A stretch of 35,423 nucleotides of DNA from Paludibacteraceae bacterium (GCA_024399495.1 JAKSNY010000019.1:1-35423), one strand, 5' to 3'; numbered from the stretch's first letter, positions 8,638 to 19,418 are shown. Translations and numbers: made by a program. The notes: generated by a model not told the origin, from the letters alone.

Positions 8638-11600
8638 ATGGCATTTAGAACAGATAATAAGCAAAAAAACAGTTTCAAGCAGATTACCATCGGGTTGGCA
8701 TCGCCTGAAGAGCTGAAATCACAATCCTACGGTGAGGTTACAAAACCTGAAACAATTAACTACCGTACATACAAGCCTGAACGTGACGGACTTTTCTGTG
8801 AGAAGATATTCGGTCCTACAAAGGATTATGAGTGTCATTGCGGTAAATACAAACGTATCCGTTACAAGGGTATTGTTTGCGACCGTTGCGGTGTAGAGGT
8901 AACAGAGAAGAAAGTGCGTAGAGAGAGAATGGGACACATAGAACTTGTGGTTCCTGTAGCCCACATCTGGTATTTCCGCTCCCTACCTAACAAGATAGGA
9001 TACCTTTTAGGTCTTCCTACAAAAAAACTTGATGCTGTAATCTACTATGAGAAATACATAGTAATACAAAGCGGCACCATATCAGACTATGTTCAAGGAG
9101 ACTTGCTTTCAGAAGAAGAGTACCTTGAGGTTATGGAGAATCTGCCTAAGGAGAATCACCTGTTGGAAGATTCAGACCCTAACAAGTTCATAGCAAAGAT
9201 GGGTGCTGAAGCAATCTATGACTTGCTTGTACGCTTGGATTTGGATAAACTATCCTACGATTTAAGAGACAAGGCAAGTAAAGATTCTTCTCAGCAAAGA
9301 AAGACTGAGGCATTAAAACGTCTTCAGGTAATAGAGTCATTCAGGGCATCTAAAGATGTGAACAAACCGGAGTGGATGATAATGAAGATCATTCCTGTCA
9401 TTCCACCTGATTTACGTCCTCTTATTCCACTTGATGGCGGACGTTTTGCCACATCAGACCTTAATGACCTATATCGTCGTGTAATCATACGTAACAATCG
9501 TCTTAAAAAACTCATAGAGATTAAGGCTCCTGAGGTTATATTGAGAAATGAGAAACGTATGCTACAAGAGGCTGTGGATTCTCTATTTGATAACACACGT
9601 AAATCAACTGCCGTTAAAGCGGATGCAAACAGACCTCTTAAATCATTGTCTGACAGCCTTAAAGGTAAGCAAGGACGTTTCCGTCAGAACTTGCTTGGTA
9701 AACGTGTTGACTACTCCGCACGTTCCGTAATTGTTGTGGGTCCTGAACTTAGAATGCATGAGTGCGGACTTCCTAAGGAGATGGCTGCAGAGCTATACAA
9801 GCCGTTTGTTATACGTAAACTTATTGAGCGTGGCATTGTGAAGACTGTTAAGTCTGCAAAAAGAATTGTTGACCGCAAAGACCCTGTAATTTGGGATATA
9901 TTGGAACACGTTATGAAAGGACACCCTGTTCTGCTTAACCGTGCCCCTACCCTACACCGTCTTGGTATTCAGGCATTCCAGCCTAAGATGATTGAAGGCA
10001 AGGCTATCCAACTTCACCCACTTGCATGTACGGCGTTCAACGCTGACTTTGATGGTGACCAGATGGCTGTACACCTCCCATTGGGCAATGAGGCTGTTCT
10101 TGAGGCACAAATCCTTATGCTTGCCTCTCACAACATTCTTAACCCTGCTAACGGTGCACCTATTACAGTGCCTTCACAGGATATGGTTCTTGGTCTTTAC
10201 TATATGACAAAACCACGTCCGGGAGCTCTTGGAGAAGGTTACAAATTCTACTCTCCAAAAGAGGTTATCATAGCATATAATGAGCGTAAGGTTTCATTGA
10301 ATGCCAAAATCACCGTAAGGACAACAGATGTTGAGAACGGCAATATAGTTACAAAACTGATTGACACCACTGTAGGTCGTGTACTTGTTAACGAGTGCGT
10401 ACCTAAAGAGGTAGGCTATATCAATGAGGTTCTGTCTAAGAAATCATTGAGAGACATCATCAGCAAGGTTATTGCAGTTTGCGGAGTTGCCCGTACCGCA
10501 GATTTCCTTGATGACATTAAGAATATGGGTTACTACATGGCGTTCAAGGGCTGTCTGTCATTTAACCTTGAGAACGTTATTATCCCTAAGGAGAAAGAGG
10601 CTCTTGTACAGGAAGGATATGATAAGGTGGAGGCCATACTTAATGACTATAACATGGGCTTCATTACTTACAATGAGCGTTATAACCAGATAATTGACAC
10701 TTGGACACACGTTAACTCCAAGTTGTCTAATATCCTTATGAAACAACTTTCTGAGGACGACCAAGGTTTCAACTCTGTATTTATGATGCTTGATTCCGGT
10801 GCCCGTGGTTCCAAGGAGCAGATTCGTCAGCTGTCAGGTATGCGTGGTCTTATGGCAAAACCTCAAAAAGCAGGTGCAGAGGGTGGTCAGATTATTGAGA
10901 ACCCAATTCTTGCAAACTTTAAAGAGGGTCTGTCTGTGTTGGAGTACTTTATTTCAACACACGGTGCTCGTAAAGGTCTTGCTGATACCGCTCTTAAGAC
11001 TGCCGATGCTGGTTATCTGACACGTCGTCTTGTAGATGTAAGCCACGACGTAATCATAACAGAAGAGGATTGCGGTACACTTAGAGGTCTTGTAGCCACT
11101 GAACTCAAGAACAATGAAGAGGTTATTTCCTCTCTGTATGACAGAATCTTGGGACGTGTCTCCGTACACGACATCATACACCCGCTTACCGGTGAGGTGA
11201 TTGTTCCATCGGGTGAAGAAATCACAGAAAAGGCTGCCAAGATAATCCAAGACTCTCCTATTGAAAGGGTTGAAATCCGTTCAGTTCTTACCTGTGAGTC
11301 TAAGAAGGGCGTTTGTGCCAAATGTTACGGACGTAACCTTGCTACAGGTCGTATGGTTCAAAAGGGTGAGGCTGTAGGTGTAATTGCGGCACAGTCTATC
11401 GGTGAGCCTGGTACACAGCTTACACTTCGTACATTCCACGTGGGTGGTGTTGCCGCCAACGTCGCTGCGGAGAATAAGATTGTATCTCACTATGACGGTG
11501 TTATAGAAATAGATGAGTTAAGGACTGTAAAGGCTGAAGATGGCACTAATATTGTGGTAAGCCGTCTTGCTGAATTGAGAATCATTGAGCCTACCACTAA

Positions 11601-12918
11601 AATAGTTCTTACACAGCAGAACATTCCTTACGCATCGTCTCTGTTTGTTAAGAGTGGCGATACTCTTAAGAAGGGTGACGTAATATGCGAATGGGACCCA
11701 TTTAACGCAGTAGTCATCTCAGAGAGTACCGGTACAATGGCATTTGAGAGCATGATTGAGAACGTAACCTACAAGACAGAGTCTGATGAGCAGACTGGTC
11801 TAAAGGAGAAGGTCATCATAGAATCCAAGGATAAGAGCAAAGTTCCTTCTGCACAAATTTTAGACAGCAAGGGCGAGGTTGTACGTACATACGCATTACC
11901 TGTAGGAGCACACATTTCTATAGATGAAAAGGCAGAGGTAAAGGTTGGTCAAATCCTATTCAAGATACCAAGGGCTGTAAGCAAGGCTGGTGATATCACC
12001 GGTGGTCTTCCTCGTGTTACAGAGTTGTTTGAGGCTCGTAACCCGTCTAACCCTGCCATTGTATCAGAAATTGACGGTGAGGTTACATTCGGCAAGATTA
12101 AGAGAGGTCAGAGAGAGATTGTAATCACCTCTAAGAGTGGTGAGGAACGCAGATATCTTGTACCTCTGTCAAAACAGATTCTTGTTCAGGAAAATGACTT
12201 TGTACGTGCCGGAGGTGCATTATCTGACGGTGCCATCACTCCAGCTGACATTCTTGCAATAAAAGGTCCTACCGCCGTACAAGAGTATATTGTTAATGAG
12301 GTACAGGATGTATATCGTCTGCAAGGTGTAAAAATCAACGATAAGCACTTTGAGGTTATTGTACGTCAAATGATGCGTAAAGTTGAGATTGAAGACCCAG
12401 GCGATACCAGATTCCTTGAAAAACAGATAGTTGACAAGCAGGAGTTTATGGCAGAGAACGATGCTATTTGGGGCAAGAAGGTTGTAACAGACCAAGGAGA
12501 CTCCACATTGTTCAAGAATGGTCAGATAATAACTGCACGCCGTCTGCGTGATGAGAACAGCCTGCTAAAGCGTAAGGATTTACGTTTGGTTGAGACCAGA
12601 GATGCAGTTCCTGCCACATCACAACAGATACTTCAAGGTATTACACGTGCCGCACTTCAAACTACAAGCTTTATGAGTGCCGCTTCATTCCAAGAGACCA
12701 CCAAGGTTCTTAATGATGCAGCCATAAACGGCAAAGTTGATAAACTGGAAGGTATGAAAGAAAACGTTATCTGCGGTCACTTGATTCCTGCCGGTACAGG
12801 TCTTGCTGAGTTTGACAAGATTATAGTTGCTTCACGTGAAGAGTACGAAAAGATTATGGAGGCTAAAAAGAACTCCATAGATACCGAAGATGACTCTGAG
12901 AGTGAAGATACATTCTAA
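8638..12918 (+). CDS. rpoC: DNA-directed RNA polymerase subunit beta'
   Basis: RpoC (1426 aa) carries the catalytic magnesium site. The N-terminal zinc ribbon has Cys66, Cys68, Cys81 and Cys84. The active-site motif NADFDGD lies at 468-474 with its three aspartates at 470, 472 and 474. A second zinc site uses Cys812, Cys886, Cys893 and Cys896. The trigger loop region follows ([20 protein letters not shown]). The acidic C-terminal tail ([12 protein letters not shown]) is low complexity. It is the last gene of the block and is followed by a strong terminator. Confidence 0.99.
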   Translation: MAFRTDNKQKNSFKQITIGLASPEELKSQSYGEVTKPETINYRTYKPERDGLFCEKIFGPTKDYECHCGKYKRIRYKGIVCDRCGVEVTEKKVRRERMGHIELVVPVAHIWYFRSLPNKIGYLLGLPTKKLDAVIYYEKYIVIQSGTISDYVQGDLLSEEEYLEVMENLPKENHLLEDSDPNKFIAKMGAEAIYDLLVRLDLDKLSYDLRDKASKDSSQQRKTEALKRLQVIESFRASKDVNKPEWMIMKIIPVIPPDLRPLIPLDGGRFATSDLNDLYRRVIIRNNRLKKLIEIKAPEVILRNEKRMLQEAVDSLFDNTRKSTAVKADANRPLKSLSDSLKGKQGRFRQNLLGKRVDYSARSVIVVGPELRMHECGLPKEMAAELYKPFVIRKLIERGIVKTVKSAKRIVDRKDPVIWDILEHVMKGHPVLLNRAPTLHRLGIQAFQPKMIEGKAIQLHPLACTAFNADFDGDQMAVHLPLGNEAVLEAQILMLASHNILNPANGAPITVPSQDMVLGLYYMTKPRPGALGEGYKFYSPKEVIIAYNERKVSLNAKITVRTTDVENGNIVTKLIDTTVGRVLVNECVPKEVGYINEVLSKKSLRDIISKVIAVCGVARTADFLDDIKNMGYYMAFKGCLSFNLENVIIPKEKEALVQEGYDKVEAILNDYNMGFITYNERYNQIIDTWTHVNSKLSNILMKQLSEDDQGFNSVFMMLDSGARGSKEQIRQLSGMRGLMAKPQKAGAEGGQIIENPILANFKEGLSVLEYFISTHGARKGLADTALKTADAGYLTRRLVDVSHDVIITEEDCGTLRGLVATELKNNEEVISSLYDRILGRVSVHDIIHPLTGEVIVPSGEEITEKAAKIIQDSPIERVEIRSVLTCESKKGVCAKCYGRNLATGRMVQKGEAVGVIAAQSIGEPGTQLTLRTFHVGGVAANVAAENKIVSHYDGVIEIDELRTVKAEDGTNIVVSRLAELRIIEPTTKIVLTQQNIPYASSLFVKSGDTLKKGDVICEWDPFNAVVISESTGTMAFESMIENVTYKTESDEQTGLKEKVIIESKDKSKVPSAQILDSKGEVVRTYALPVGAHISIDEKAEVKVGQILFKIPRAVSKAGDITGGLPRVTELFEARNPSNPAIVSEIDGEVTFGKIKRGQREIVITSKSGEERRYLVPLSKQILVQENDFVRAGGALSDGAITPADILAIKGPTAVQEYIVNEVQDVYRLQGVKINDKHFEVIVRQMMRKVEIEDPGDTRFLEKQIVDKQEFMAENDAIWGKKVVTDQGDSTLFKNGQIITARRLRDENSLLKRKDLRLVETRDAVPATSQQILQGITRAALQTTSFMSAASFQETTKVLNDAAINGKVDKLEGMKENVICGHLIPAGTGLAEFDKIIVASREEYEKIMEAKKNSIDTEDDSESEDTF

Positions 12919-12931
12919 AATCAGATTTGAT

Positions 12932-12970
12932 AAAAAAATGGTTCTATTGTAATGATAGAACCATTTTTTT
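12932..12970 (+). terminator. Intrinsic terminator after rpoC
   Basis: A 16-bp stem (12932-12947 with 12955-12970) with a 7-base loop begins 13 bases after the rpoC stop. The left arm begins with seven A and the right arm ends with seven T, so it is a U-tract terminator. It ends only two bases before the -7 box of the nagB promoter. Confidence 0.9.
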
Positions 12971-12972
12971 AT

Positions 12973-12980
12973 TATCTTTG
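12973..12980 (+). promoter_or_regulatory. Promoter -7 box for nagB (TATCTTTG)
   Basis: An exact match to the Bacteroidota -7 consensus TAnnTTTG, 21 bases before the nagB ATG. A TTG at 12947-12949, in the rpoC terminator hairpin, could serve as the -33 element with a 23-base gap, slightly longer than usual. Transcription would start near 12987. Confidence 0.7.
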
Positions 12981-13001
12981 CCGTGAAAAAATATATGTTT
13001 T

Positions 13002-13793
13002 ATGAGACTTATTATTGAACCTGACTATGGCAGCATGTCAAAATGGGCTGCCTGTTATGTGGCTGACAAAATAAATGCAGCCGTACCCACAAAAGAGAAG
13101 CCTTTTATTCTTGGTCTGCCTACGGGGTCATCTCCCATTGGCATGTACAAAGAGTTAATTGCACTTAACAAGGCTGGCAAAGTGTCATTTGCCAATGTAA
13201 TAACCTTTAACATGGATGAATATGTAGGCTTGCCTGAAAGCCATCCTGAAAGTTACCACTCTTTTATGTGGAATAACTTCTTCAGCCATATAGACATAAA
13301 GAAAGAGAATGTAAACATTCTAAATGGTAATGCCAGTGACCTTGAGGCTGAATGTGAAGGCTATGAAAAGAGAATTGCACAAGCAGGTGGTATTGATTTG
13401 TTCCTTGGAGGCATAGGACCCGACGGACATATTGCATTTAACGAGCCAGGTTCTTCTCTAAGTTCACGCACCAGAGTAAAAACTCTTACCACCGACACTA
13501 TAATTGCAAATTCCAGATTCTTTGAGAACGACGTAAACAAAGTGCCTAAGACCGCACTTACTGTAGGTGTCGGCACCGTTATGGACGCAAAAGAGGTGCT
13601 TATTCTTGTTAACGGACACAGCAAGGCACGTGCACTCGCAGCCGCAGTTGAAGGTAGCGTAAACCATCTATGGACAATTTCTGCCCTACAGATGCACCGC
13701 AAGGGAATAATTGTTTGCGATGAGGCTGCCACTGATGAACTTAAGGTGGGCACATACAAATACTTTAAGGATATAGAGAAAAACAATTTGTAA
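13002..13793 (+). CDS. nagB: Glucosamine-6-phosphate deaminase
   Basis: NagB (263 aa) converts glucosamine 6-phosphate to fructose 6-phosphate and ammonia in the cytoplasm, feeding amino sugars into glycolysis. The substrate loop GLPTGSSP (38-45), MDEYVGL (71-77, with Asp72), and the catalytic block [14 protein letters not shown] (137-150, with Asp141, His143 and Glu148) all match E. coli numbering. The length is that of the single-domain enzyme, not the longer NagB-like fusion found in some Bacteroidota. It has its own promoter and terminator and so is a single-gene unit. Confidence 0.97.
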   Translation: MRLIIEPDYGSMSKWAACYVADKINAAVPTKEKPFILGLPTGSSPIGMYKELIALNKAGKVSFANVITFNMDEYVGLPESHPESYHSFMWNNFFSHIDIKKENVNILNGNASDLEAECEGYEKRIAQAGGIDLFLGGIGPDGHIAFNEPGSSLSSRTRVKTLTTDTIIANSRFFENDVNKVPKTALTVGVGTVMDAKEVLILVNGHSKARALAAAVEGSVNHLWTISALQMHRKGIIVCDEAATDELKVGTYKYFKDIEKNNL

Positions 13794-13813
13794 GCCCTAT
13801 ACCCACACAAATC

Positions 13814-13844
13814 AAAAGCCTGCCCCTTATCGGAGCAGGCTTTT
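13814..13844. terminator. Terminator between the convergent nagB and ssb genes
   Basis: The 10-base arms AAAAGCCTGC (13814-13823) and GCAGGCTTTT (13835-13844) are perfectly complementary, and two further T follow. Because the arms are A- and T-flanked, it can end transcripts from both nagB (plus) and ssb (minus). Confidence 0.88.
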
Positions 13845-13877
13845 TTATACCGTCATCATCAAAGTTTTTACAATTGA

Positions 13878-14351
13878 TTAGAAAGGAAGATCATCTGATT
13901 GTCCTGCAGGGGCAAATGGAGCGGAATTGTCTGCCTTTGCAGGCTTTGATGCCGCTTTCTTTGGAGCAGGAACCTCATCTGCATCACCACCGGCAGATGC
14001 ACTTGTTGAGGTATCTGATTTCCTACCTAATAATTGCATGTTGTCCGCAAGAATGTCATAGGAGTAACGTTTGTTACCATCCTTATCTGTCCAAGTACGG
14101 GACTGTATTTTACCTTCAATGTAAACCTGAGTTCCCTTTTTGACGTACTTTTCCGCTATTTCAGCCAAACCTCTCCAGACTACCACATTATGCCACTCTG
14201 TACGTTCAGGAACCTGAGTTCCGTTGCTGAGTGTATAAGCACGTTCTGTAGTTGCCACTGAAAAATTGGCGACCGCTACGTTATTTTCCAAATAACGAAC
14301 CTTAGCATCATCGCCTGCATTTCCTACTAAAATTACCTTGTTAACTGACAT
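13878..14351 (-). CDS. ssb: Single-stranded DNA-binding protein
   Basis: SSB (157 aa) coats single-stranded DNA during replication, recombination and repair. The OB-fold N-terminal domain (about residues 1-107) begins MSVNKVILVGNAGDDAKVRY and contains TEWHNVVVWRGLAEIAEKYV and the GKIQSRTW segment. A flexible Ala/Pro/Ser/Lys-rich linker leads to the acidic tail ending DDLPF, the conserved tip that docks partner proteins. It converges with nagB. A minus-strand TAAATTTG (14449-14456) could be its -7 box, but no -33 TTG at the expected distance was seen. Confidence 0.97.
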   Translation of the reverse strand: MSVNKVILVGNAGDDAKVRYLENNVAVANFSVATTERAYTLSNGTQVPERTEWHNVVVWRGLAEIAEKYVKKGTQVYIEGKIQSRTWTDKDGNKRYSYDILADNMQLLGRKSDTSTSASAGGDADEVPAPKKAASKPAKADNSAPFAPAGQSDDLPF

Positions 14352-14506
14352 AAATTATTGATTTTTAAAGATTAAGTAATAAAATAATTTTTAAACCACA
14401 ATGTGACGGTATTCTTAATCTTTTTAATTGTTAATATTTTTCTCTTTGCAAATTTAGCATAAAAAAAATAAAATGTCTATATTTACAAAATGAATTTTTT
14501 AACAAA
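14352..14506. other. Divergent intergenic region between ssb and mltF
   Basis: An A/T-rich region expected to carry promoters for both genes. A TAAATTTG box on the minus strand (14449-14456) may serve ssb. On the plus strand TATATTTA (14478-14485), one base off the consensus, lies 21 bases before the mltF ATG. A six-codon open frame (14490-14510) overlaps the mltF start by four bases. No hairpin terminator is seen. Confidence 0.4.
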
Positions 14507-15904
14507 ATGATAAAAAACATCAAATTCATAGTTGTAAGTATAATCTCCATTGTCTTATGCTTGACACTTTTCACTTGCACCACACAGAGGCAGGAGCAAA
14601 AACAAGAACCAAGGGATTTAGCGGACATACTAAGTGGCGACACTCTACGCATTGCCACAATGAATGGACCCACATCATACTTCAACTACAAGGATAACGA
14701 AATGGGGTACGAATATGAGATGGCAAAACTCTTATGCTCCGATATGGGAGTTAATCTGGAACTGATGCTGTTTAACAATGAAAATGAATTGGTAAATGCC
14801 GTTACTGAGAACAAAGTGGACCTTATCGCATACAAACTCCCATATACATCTGACTACAAAGAAATCATCTCATACACAAACAAAGAATACGTAACCAAGC
14901 AGGTTATTGTTCAATGTAAAAGTGACTCTATGATAAAAGATGTTCTTGACTTATGTGGAAAAGATGTTTATGTTAAGGCAGGCTCCGTTTTTGATACAAG
15001 GCTACAGAATCTTAACAATGAAGTGGGTGGCGGAATAAATATAAAATACATGCCTGACACTATGGCTTTTGAAGACCTGATTGCAGAAGTGGCGGTACAC
15101 TCCATTCCAATGACAGTCTCCACCGAAGACATTGCCAAGTTAAGCAAGACATATTTCAGCAACATCGACTACTCTTTAGGAATCAGTTTTCCACAAAGGG
15201 CGGCTTGGGCTGTCGGCAAGAACTCACCTGAACTATTAAACTTTGTAAACGAGTGGTATGCCGACAAAAAGCACCAAAATCAGTTTAAAAGGCTATACAG
15301 CAAATATTTTGAGAAGAGCAAATATTTTGAGTCTTCCGGACTGCCTAAAATCACTGGCAGCGGAGGAATCTCCCCATACGATGATTTACTAAAAGAGTAT
15401 GCCAAAACATTGAAATGGGATTGGAGACTACTGGCTGCGGTAGTCTATAAGGAATCAAAGTTCAATGCCAAGACTGTCTCGTGGGCTGGAGCGTGCGGTC
15501 TTATGCAACTGATGCCAAAAACAGCCAAATCACTAGGGGTTGATAATGACTCCGCATTATTTGACCCTGAAATAAACATTAAGGTAGGCGTAGCCTATAT
15601 TAAGAAATTAGGGCGACTGTTCCCACACCTTACTGATTCAAATGAAAAGATAAAATTCACCCTTGCCGCTTACAACGCAGGTCCGGGTCATATTTTTGAT
15701 GCACGAGCACTCTCTATGCAATACGGTAAAGACCCCAACGTATGGGATGGTAATGTAGAACATTTCATTCTTATGAAATCTGACCCTGAATACTACAATG
15801 ACACCATCTGCCACTTTGGTTATTGCAGAGGAGAAGAGACAGCCAACTACGTAAAGGACGTTCTTTCCAAATGGGAACAATATAAAATAAGAATAAAGGA
15901 ATAA
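14507..15904 (+). CDS. mltF: MltF-type membrane-bound lytic murein transglycosylase (lipoprotein)
   Basis: This protein (465 aa) cleaves the MurNAc-GlcNAc bond of peptidoglycan with formation of 1,6-anhydroMurNAc. A lipoprotein-type signal ends at Cys24 (LFTC). A periplasmic solute-binding-like domain (about residues 45-270), the regulatory module of MltF, precedes the C-terminal SLT transglycosylase domain (about 290-440). The SLT motifs are visible: YKESKFN with catalytic Glu316, then GACGLMQLMPKTAKSLG and AAYNAGPGH (387-394 region). It is a single-gene unit upstream of the holB promoter. Amino-sugar recycling genes elsewhere in the window (nagB and the kinase/MurU pair) could use its products, though they are not linked to it. 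Confidence 0.93.
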   Translation: MIKNIKFIVVSIISIVLCLTLFTCTTQRQEQKQEPRDLADILSGDTLRIATMNGPTSYFNYKDNEMGYEYEMAKLLCSDMGVNLELMLFNNENELVNAVTENKVDLIAYKLPYTSDYKEIISYTNKEYVTKQVIVQCKSDSMIKDVLDLCGKDVYVKAGSVFDTRLQNLNNEVGGGINIKYMPDTMAFEDLIAEVAVHSIPMTVSTEDIAKLSKTYFSNIDYSLGISFPQRAAWAVGKNSPELLNFVNEWYADKKHQNQFKRLYSKYFEKSKYFESSGLPKITGSGGISPYDDLLKEYAKTLKWDWRLLAAVVYKESKFNAKTVSWAGACGLMQLMPKTAKSLGVDNDSALFDPEINIKVGVAYIKKLGRLFPHLTDSNEKIKFTLAAYNAGPGHIFDARALSMQYGKDPNVWDGNVEHFILMKSDPEYYNDTICHFGYCRGEETANYVKDVLSKWEQYKIRIKE

Positions 15905-15941
15905 CATACAATTCTTATTTTTATATCTTCACAAAAAAGAG

Positions 15942-15949
15942 TATCTTTG
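15942..15949 (+). promoter_or_regulatory. Promoter -7 box upstream of holB (TATCTTTG)
   Basis: An exact TAnnTTTG match, 23 bases before the TTG start of holB. Transcription would begin near 15956. No clear TTG is seen at -33. It is the only such box noticed ahead of the ten-gene run ending at 25907. Confidence 0.65.
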
Positions 15950-15972
15950 CATTTGATAAAAAGTGTGCTATT

Positions 15973-17064
15973 TTGAGATATTGTGACATCATAGGGCAAG
16001 AGGGCGTAAAAAAGTTAATTATAAAAAACATTCGTGAGGGTAGAATACCACATGCTCAATTATTTTGGGGCGGTGAGGGCGTAGGCAAATTGGCTCTAGC
16101 CATCGCCACTGTGCAATACATTAACTGTGAGCACCCATCCGACACTGACTCCTGCGGTGAGTGCGAATCGTGCAAACTTATATCAAAACTCTCCCACCCC
16201 GATTTACACTTTATTTTTCCCATTATTAAAGAGGGAAGTAAAAGTGCCTTTTGTGACGATTTTATGCCTCAATGGAGAGAACAGATGGCAGAAACACCAT
16301 ATTTCAACCTGCACCAATGGATGCGGCGCATCAATGAATCTGGGAAAGTAGGCTATATTTATACAACGGAAAGTGAAGCAATCTCACAAAAGTTAAGCCT
16401 TAAAAGTTTTAGTGCAAAATACAAAAGCACTATTATTTGGTTACCGGAAAGAATGCAGGAGACAGCAGCAAACAAATTGCTTAAAATACTGGAAGAGCCA
16501 CCTGCAGACACTCTTTTCTTTTTGGTCAGCGAGCATCCTGAACAACTGCTTACAACCATAACATCAAGGACCCAAGCCTTAAGAATCAAGAACATTGACC
16601 GTCAGTCATTGATGACCGTATTCCCGGAAGACATCTCAAGACTATCAGGAGGAAATTATATTAAGGCTAAAGAACTTCTTGATTCAGAAGGAACTACAGC
16701 GGAGTACGTAGCACGTTACCGCAACCTTATGGTATATGTATTCAAAAGGGATTTGGTATCGCTAAAGGAATTTGCGGAAGATTCAGCGACAAGCAGGGAG
16801 AACTGCATAGAGTTTCTTAACTATGCCTGTCACCTGACAAGAGAAGCGTTCATTGCCAATCTATGCAATACATATTTAATTTACAGAAGTGCTTCAGAGG
16901 TTCAATTTACAGAAAATTTCAAGAAATTCATAACAGAAACAAATATAGAGTCAATTTCAGATTTGTTTACCAAGGCGGCAGAGGACATAGAACGTAACGG
17001 CAATATAAAACTGATTATGTTTGACCTTGGAATAAATCTTATGACATTAATAAAGAAACAATAA
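15973..17064 (+). CDS. holB: DNA polymerase III subunit delta' (clamp-loader subunit)
   Basis: The product (363 aa) is a clamp-loader AAA+ subunit that helps place the sliding clamp on DNA. The N-terminal motif DIIGQEGVKK and the degenerate P loop GGEGVGKLA (33-41, Leu instead of Ser/Thr after Lys) are typical. The zinc module Cys52-Cys61-Cys64-Cys67 follows, and then the sensor TTITSRTQ. The start is TTG: no ATG or GTG gives the expected N terminus, and the promoter box lies 23 bases upstream. It could also be annotated as a DnaX-like ATPase, but the length and divergent C-terminal half favour delta'. ricT follows after 6 bases. Confidence 0.9.
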   Translation: MRYCDIIGQEGVKKLIIKNIREGRIPHAQLFWGGEGVGKLALAIATVQYINCEHPSDTDSCGECESCKLISKLSHPDLHFIFPIIKEGSKSAFCDDFMPQWREQMAETPYFNLHQWMRRINESGKVGYIYTTESEAISQKLSLKSFSAKYKSTIIWLPERMQETAANKLLKILEEPPADTLFFLVSEHPEQLLTTITSRTQALRIKNIDRQSLMTVFPEDISRLSGGNYIKAKELLDSEGTTAEYVARYRNLMVYVFKRDLVSLKEFAEDSATSRENCIEFLNYACHLTREAFIANLCNTYLIYRSASEVQFTENFKKFITETNIESISDLFTKAAEDIERNGNIKLIMFDLGINLMTLIKKQ

Positions 17065-17070
17065 CACCCT

Positions 17071-18225
17071 ATGGACTACACATTGGAAAAAGGAAACAGC
17101 AGATTGACAGAGAAAGGCTGTAGAAAAAATTCTTGGCAAATGCTTAGCGTATATGACTGGCTTGCAGACATATCAATAGACAGGGAGACCTCACAATTTG
17201 TGGAAGTGCAATTCAAAAACACACGTAAAGGATACTATTTGAATTCAACTGAGATTTCTCTTGAAAAAGGGGACATTGTGGCGGTGGAGTCAAATCCCGG
17301 TCACGACATTGGCACCGTAACGTTACAAGGCTATTTAGTTGCCTTACAAATGAAAAAGAACGGTTTTGACCCTAATAAAACAGCAATAAAAAGGATTTAC
17401 AGAAAGGCTAAGCAAACCGACATAGACAAATGGGAGGAGTCAAAGGCTAAAGAGCACGATGCAATGCTAAAGACACGCCAGATAGCCAAAGACCTTGGTT
17501 TGGACATGAAAATCAGCGATGTAGAGTACCAGGGAGACGGCAATAAGGCTATTTTCTACTATATAGCAGACCAACGTGTTGACTTTAGGGAACTTATAAA
17601 AGTGCTTGCAGACACATTTCATGTGCGTATAGAGATGAAACAGATTGGTGCCAGACAAGAAGCAGGGCGTATAGGCGGTACAGGACCATGCGGCAGAGAG
17701 TTATGTTGTTCTACATTTGTGACCCAGTTTCAATCTGTAGGTACAAACGCCGCAAGAGTTCAGGACCTTTCCATGAATCCACAGAAATTGGCAGGTCAGT
17801 GTGCCAAATTAAAATGCTGTCTGAACTATGAATTGGATAATTATACTGAAGCCATTAAAGAGTTCCCTTCCAGAAATATTGTACTTGACACAGTAGCCGG
17901 ACCATATTATTTCTTTAAATTGGATGTTTTTGCCCGCAAAATGACTTATTCGGCAGACAAATCCATGCCTAAAGACCTTATTGAGATGCCATTGGATGAG
18001 GTCTGGAAAATCATCAATGACAACAACAGCGGAAAAAAAGTGAGTGAGATACGGACAACAGATGACGATACAAAACCTGAAATAAGTTTTGAGAATGCCG
18101 TAGGAGAAGGCAGTCTTACCAGATTTGACAAAAATCACGGCAATAAGCATAGTAAACACAAGCATAAACAACACCATCAAAAACAAAACGGAAACAATCA
18201 ATCAAATAACAATGAGCCACAATAA
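17071..18225 (+). CDS. ricT: RicT/PSP1-domain protein
   Basis: A 384-aa protein of the PSP1/RicT (YaaT) family. In Bacillus subtilis, RicT works with RicA and RicF, binds Fe-S clusters, and supports RNase Y-dependent RNA maturation. The PSP1 region (about residues 55-270) contains six cysteines in the conserved pattern CGRELCC (207-213) and CAKLKCC (244-250). The last 35 residues are a low-complexity tail rich in His, Lys, Asn and Gln. No RicA or RicF partner is in the window. The end of the gene overlaps the gldH start by 14 bases, a neighbour relation common in Bacteroidota. Its role here is inferred from the family. Confidence 0.9.
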   Translation: MDYTLEKGNSRLTEKGCRKNSWQMLSVYDWLADISIDRETSQFVEVQFKNTRKGYYLNSTEISLEKGDIVAVESNPGHDIGTVTLQGYLVALQMKKNGFDPNKTAIKRIYRKAKQTDIDKWEESKAKEHDAMLKTRQIAKDLGLDMKISDVEYQGDGNKAIFYYIADQRVDFRELIKVLADTFHVRIEMKQIGARQEAGRIGGTGPCGRELCCSTFVTQFQSVGTNAARVQDLSMNPQKLAGQCAKLKCCLNYELDNYTEAIKEFPSRNIVLDTVAGPYYFFKLDVFARKMTYSADKSMPKDLIEMPLDEVWKIINDNNSGKKVSEIRTTDDDTKPEISFENAVGEGSLTRFDKNHGNKHSKHKHKQHHQKQNGNNQSNNNEPQ

Positions 18226-18682
18226 AACATTATATCTATTGGTTTTTATCGTATGTACCTTTACATCGTGTAACGATTATTGCGTTTATAACCAGTGCAA
18301 CGACATAGACAATTATGCGTGGCATAAAGATTCAATGCAGGTATTCAGCCCCATTATGAATGATACTGCAGGGCATTATAATGTGCTAATTACCGTTAGG
18401 CATGATATAGAATATCCCTATCAAAATCTGTGGCTGTTTGTAAAATCCACATCACCCGATGGAATTGCCGTACGAGATACCGTAGAATGTTATTTGGCAG
18501 ACAACCGTGGTAAGTTTTTAGGTAATGGAGTGTCTGTATATGAAATGCCTGTTTTATATATGCGTAAAATAAAATTTCCTAACCAAGGAACTTATAAATT
18601 TGAAATTCAGCAAGGTATGCGAGACACTGCTCTTGCAGGGGTCAGAAACGTCTGCCTTAGCATAGAGAAATATTTTGATTGA
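18212..18682 (+). CDS. gldH: GldH-family lipoprotein
   Basis: A 156-aa lipoprotein matching GldH by its position between ricT and trmB and by its sequence pattern: signal [20 protein letters not shown] with lipidated Cys20, then [12 protein letters not shown] and a C-terminal IQQGMRD segment. GldH is needed for gliding in Flavobacterium, but the gene is kept in non-gliding Bacteroidales, so its role here is probably general envelope biogenesis (inference). ATG 18212 is chosen because the longer frame from 18125 would put 29 polar residues in front of the signal peptide. The start lies within ricT. Confidence 0.85.
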   Translation: MSHNKTLYLLVFIVCTFTSCNDYCVYNQCNDIDNYAWHKDSMQVFSPIMNDTAGHYNVLITVRHDIEYPYQNLWLFVKSTSPDGIAVRDTVECYLADNRGKFLGNGVSVYEMPVLYMRKIKFPNQGTYKFEIQQGMRDTALAGVRNVCLSIEKYFD

Positions 18683-19416
18683 TGGGAAAGAACAAGTTAC
18701 AAAAATTTGCGGATATGGAGACATACTCAAATGTTTTCCAATATCCTTTTGCAAAACTACAGGCTGACGGCGGTTTCCCATTCAAGGGCAAGTGGTGTGA
18801 GTTTTTTGGCAATAACAACGATATTGTACTTGAATTGGGCTGCGGAAAAGGGGAATACACTGTGGGGCTTGCCAAACTATTTCCCGATAAAAACTTTATA
18901 GGCATAGACATCAAGGGTGCCAGAATGTGGACAGGTGCCAAACAGAGCAATGCCGAAGAACTTAAAAACGTGGCTTTTCTAAGAACCGACATTGAGCTTA
19001 TAGAGTGGTTTTTTAGTCAGGGAGAGGTTTCTGAGATTTGGATAACATTTCCAGACCCTCAGATGAAAAAGGTTAGAAAAAGGCTTACCTCTACCCGATT
19101 TATGGCTATGTATCAGAATATTATGAAGCCTGACGGAATAATCCATCTTAAGACAGACAGTCCGTTCCTATACAAATATACAACTCTAATGATTAGAGAC
19201 AACGGTTACAAGACACTAACAAACACTTATGACTTGTATTCAGAAGGGAATGCAGATGATATTTTAAGTATCAGAACATATTATGAAAACCAATGGATTG
19301 AGCGTGGAATGAGCATTAAGTACATAAAATTTGAATTGACACACAGAGACTCCTTTACAGAGCCTACCGAAGAGATAGAACCAGATTCATACAGAAGTTT
19401 TAACAGACGCAGATAG
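18682..19416 (+). CDS. trmB: tRNA (guanine-N7-)-methyltransferase
   Basis: TrmB (244 aa) methylates G46 in the tRNA variable loop using S-adenosylmethionine. The SAM-binding block [16 protein letters not shown] (about residues 50-65) is followed by [13 protein letters not shown], and the family motif [15 protein letters not shown] (about 115-129) with its catalytic Asp is clear. The ATG at 18682 shares one base with the gldH stop (TGATG), implying coupled translation. A TTG one codon upstream is less likely. mrp starts 2 bases after the stop. Confidence 0.95.
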   Translation: MGKNKLQKFADMETYSNVFQYPFAKLQADGGFPFKGKWCEFFGNNNDIVLELGCGKGEYTVGLAKLFPDKNFIGIDIKGARMWTGAKQSNAEELKNVAFLRTDIELIEWFFSQGEVSEIWITFPDPQMKKVRKRLTSTRFMAMYQNIMKPDGIIHLKTDSPFLYKYTTLMIRDNGYKTLTNTYDLYSEGNADDILSIRTYYENQWIERGMSIKYIKFELTHRDSFTEPTEEIEPDSYRSFNRRR

Positions 19417-19418
19417 CC

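Noticed and set aside
13361-13810. Open frame of 149 codons opposite nagB
   Set aside because: It lies antisense to conserved nagB codons and runs to the terminator region with no start signal.
18125-18211. A longer GldH start
   Set aside because: It would place 29 polar residues before a clear lipoprotein signal peptide, and those bases encode the ricT tail in another frame.
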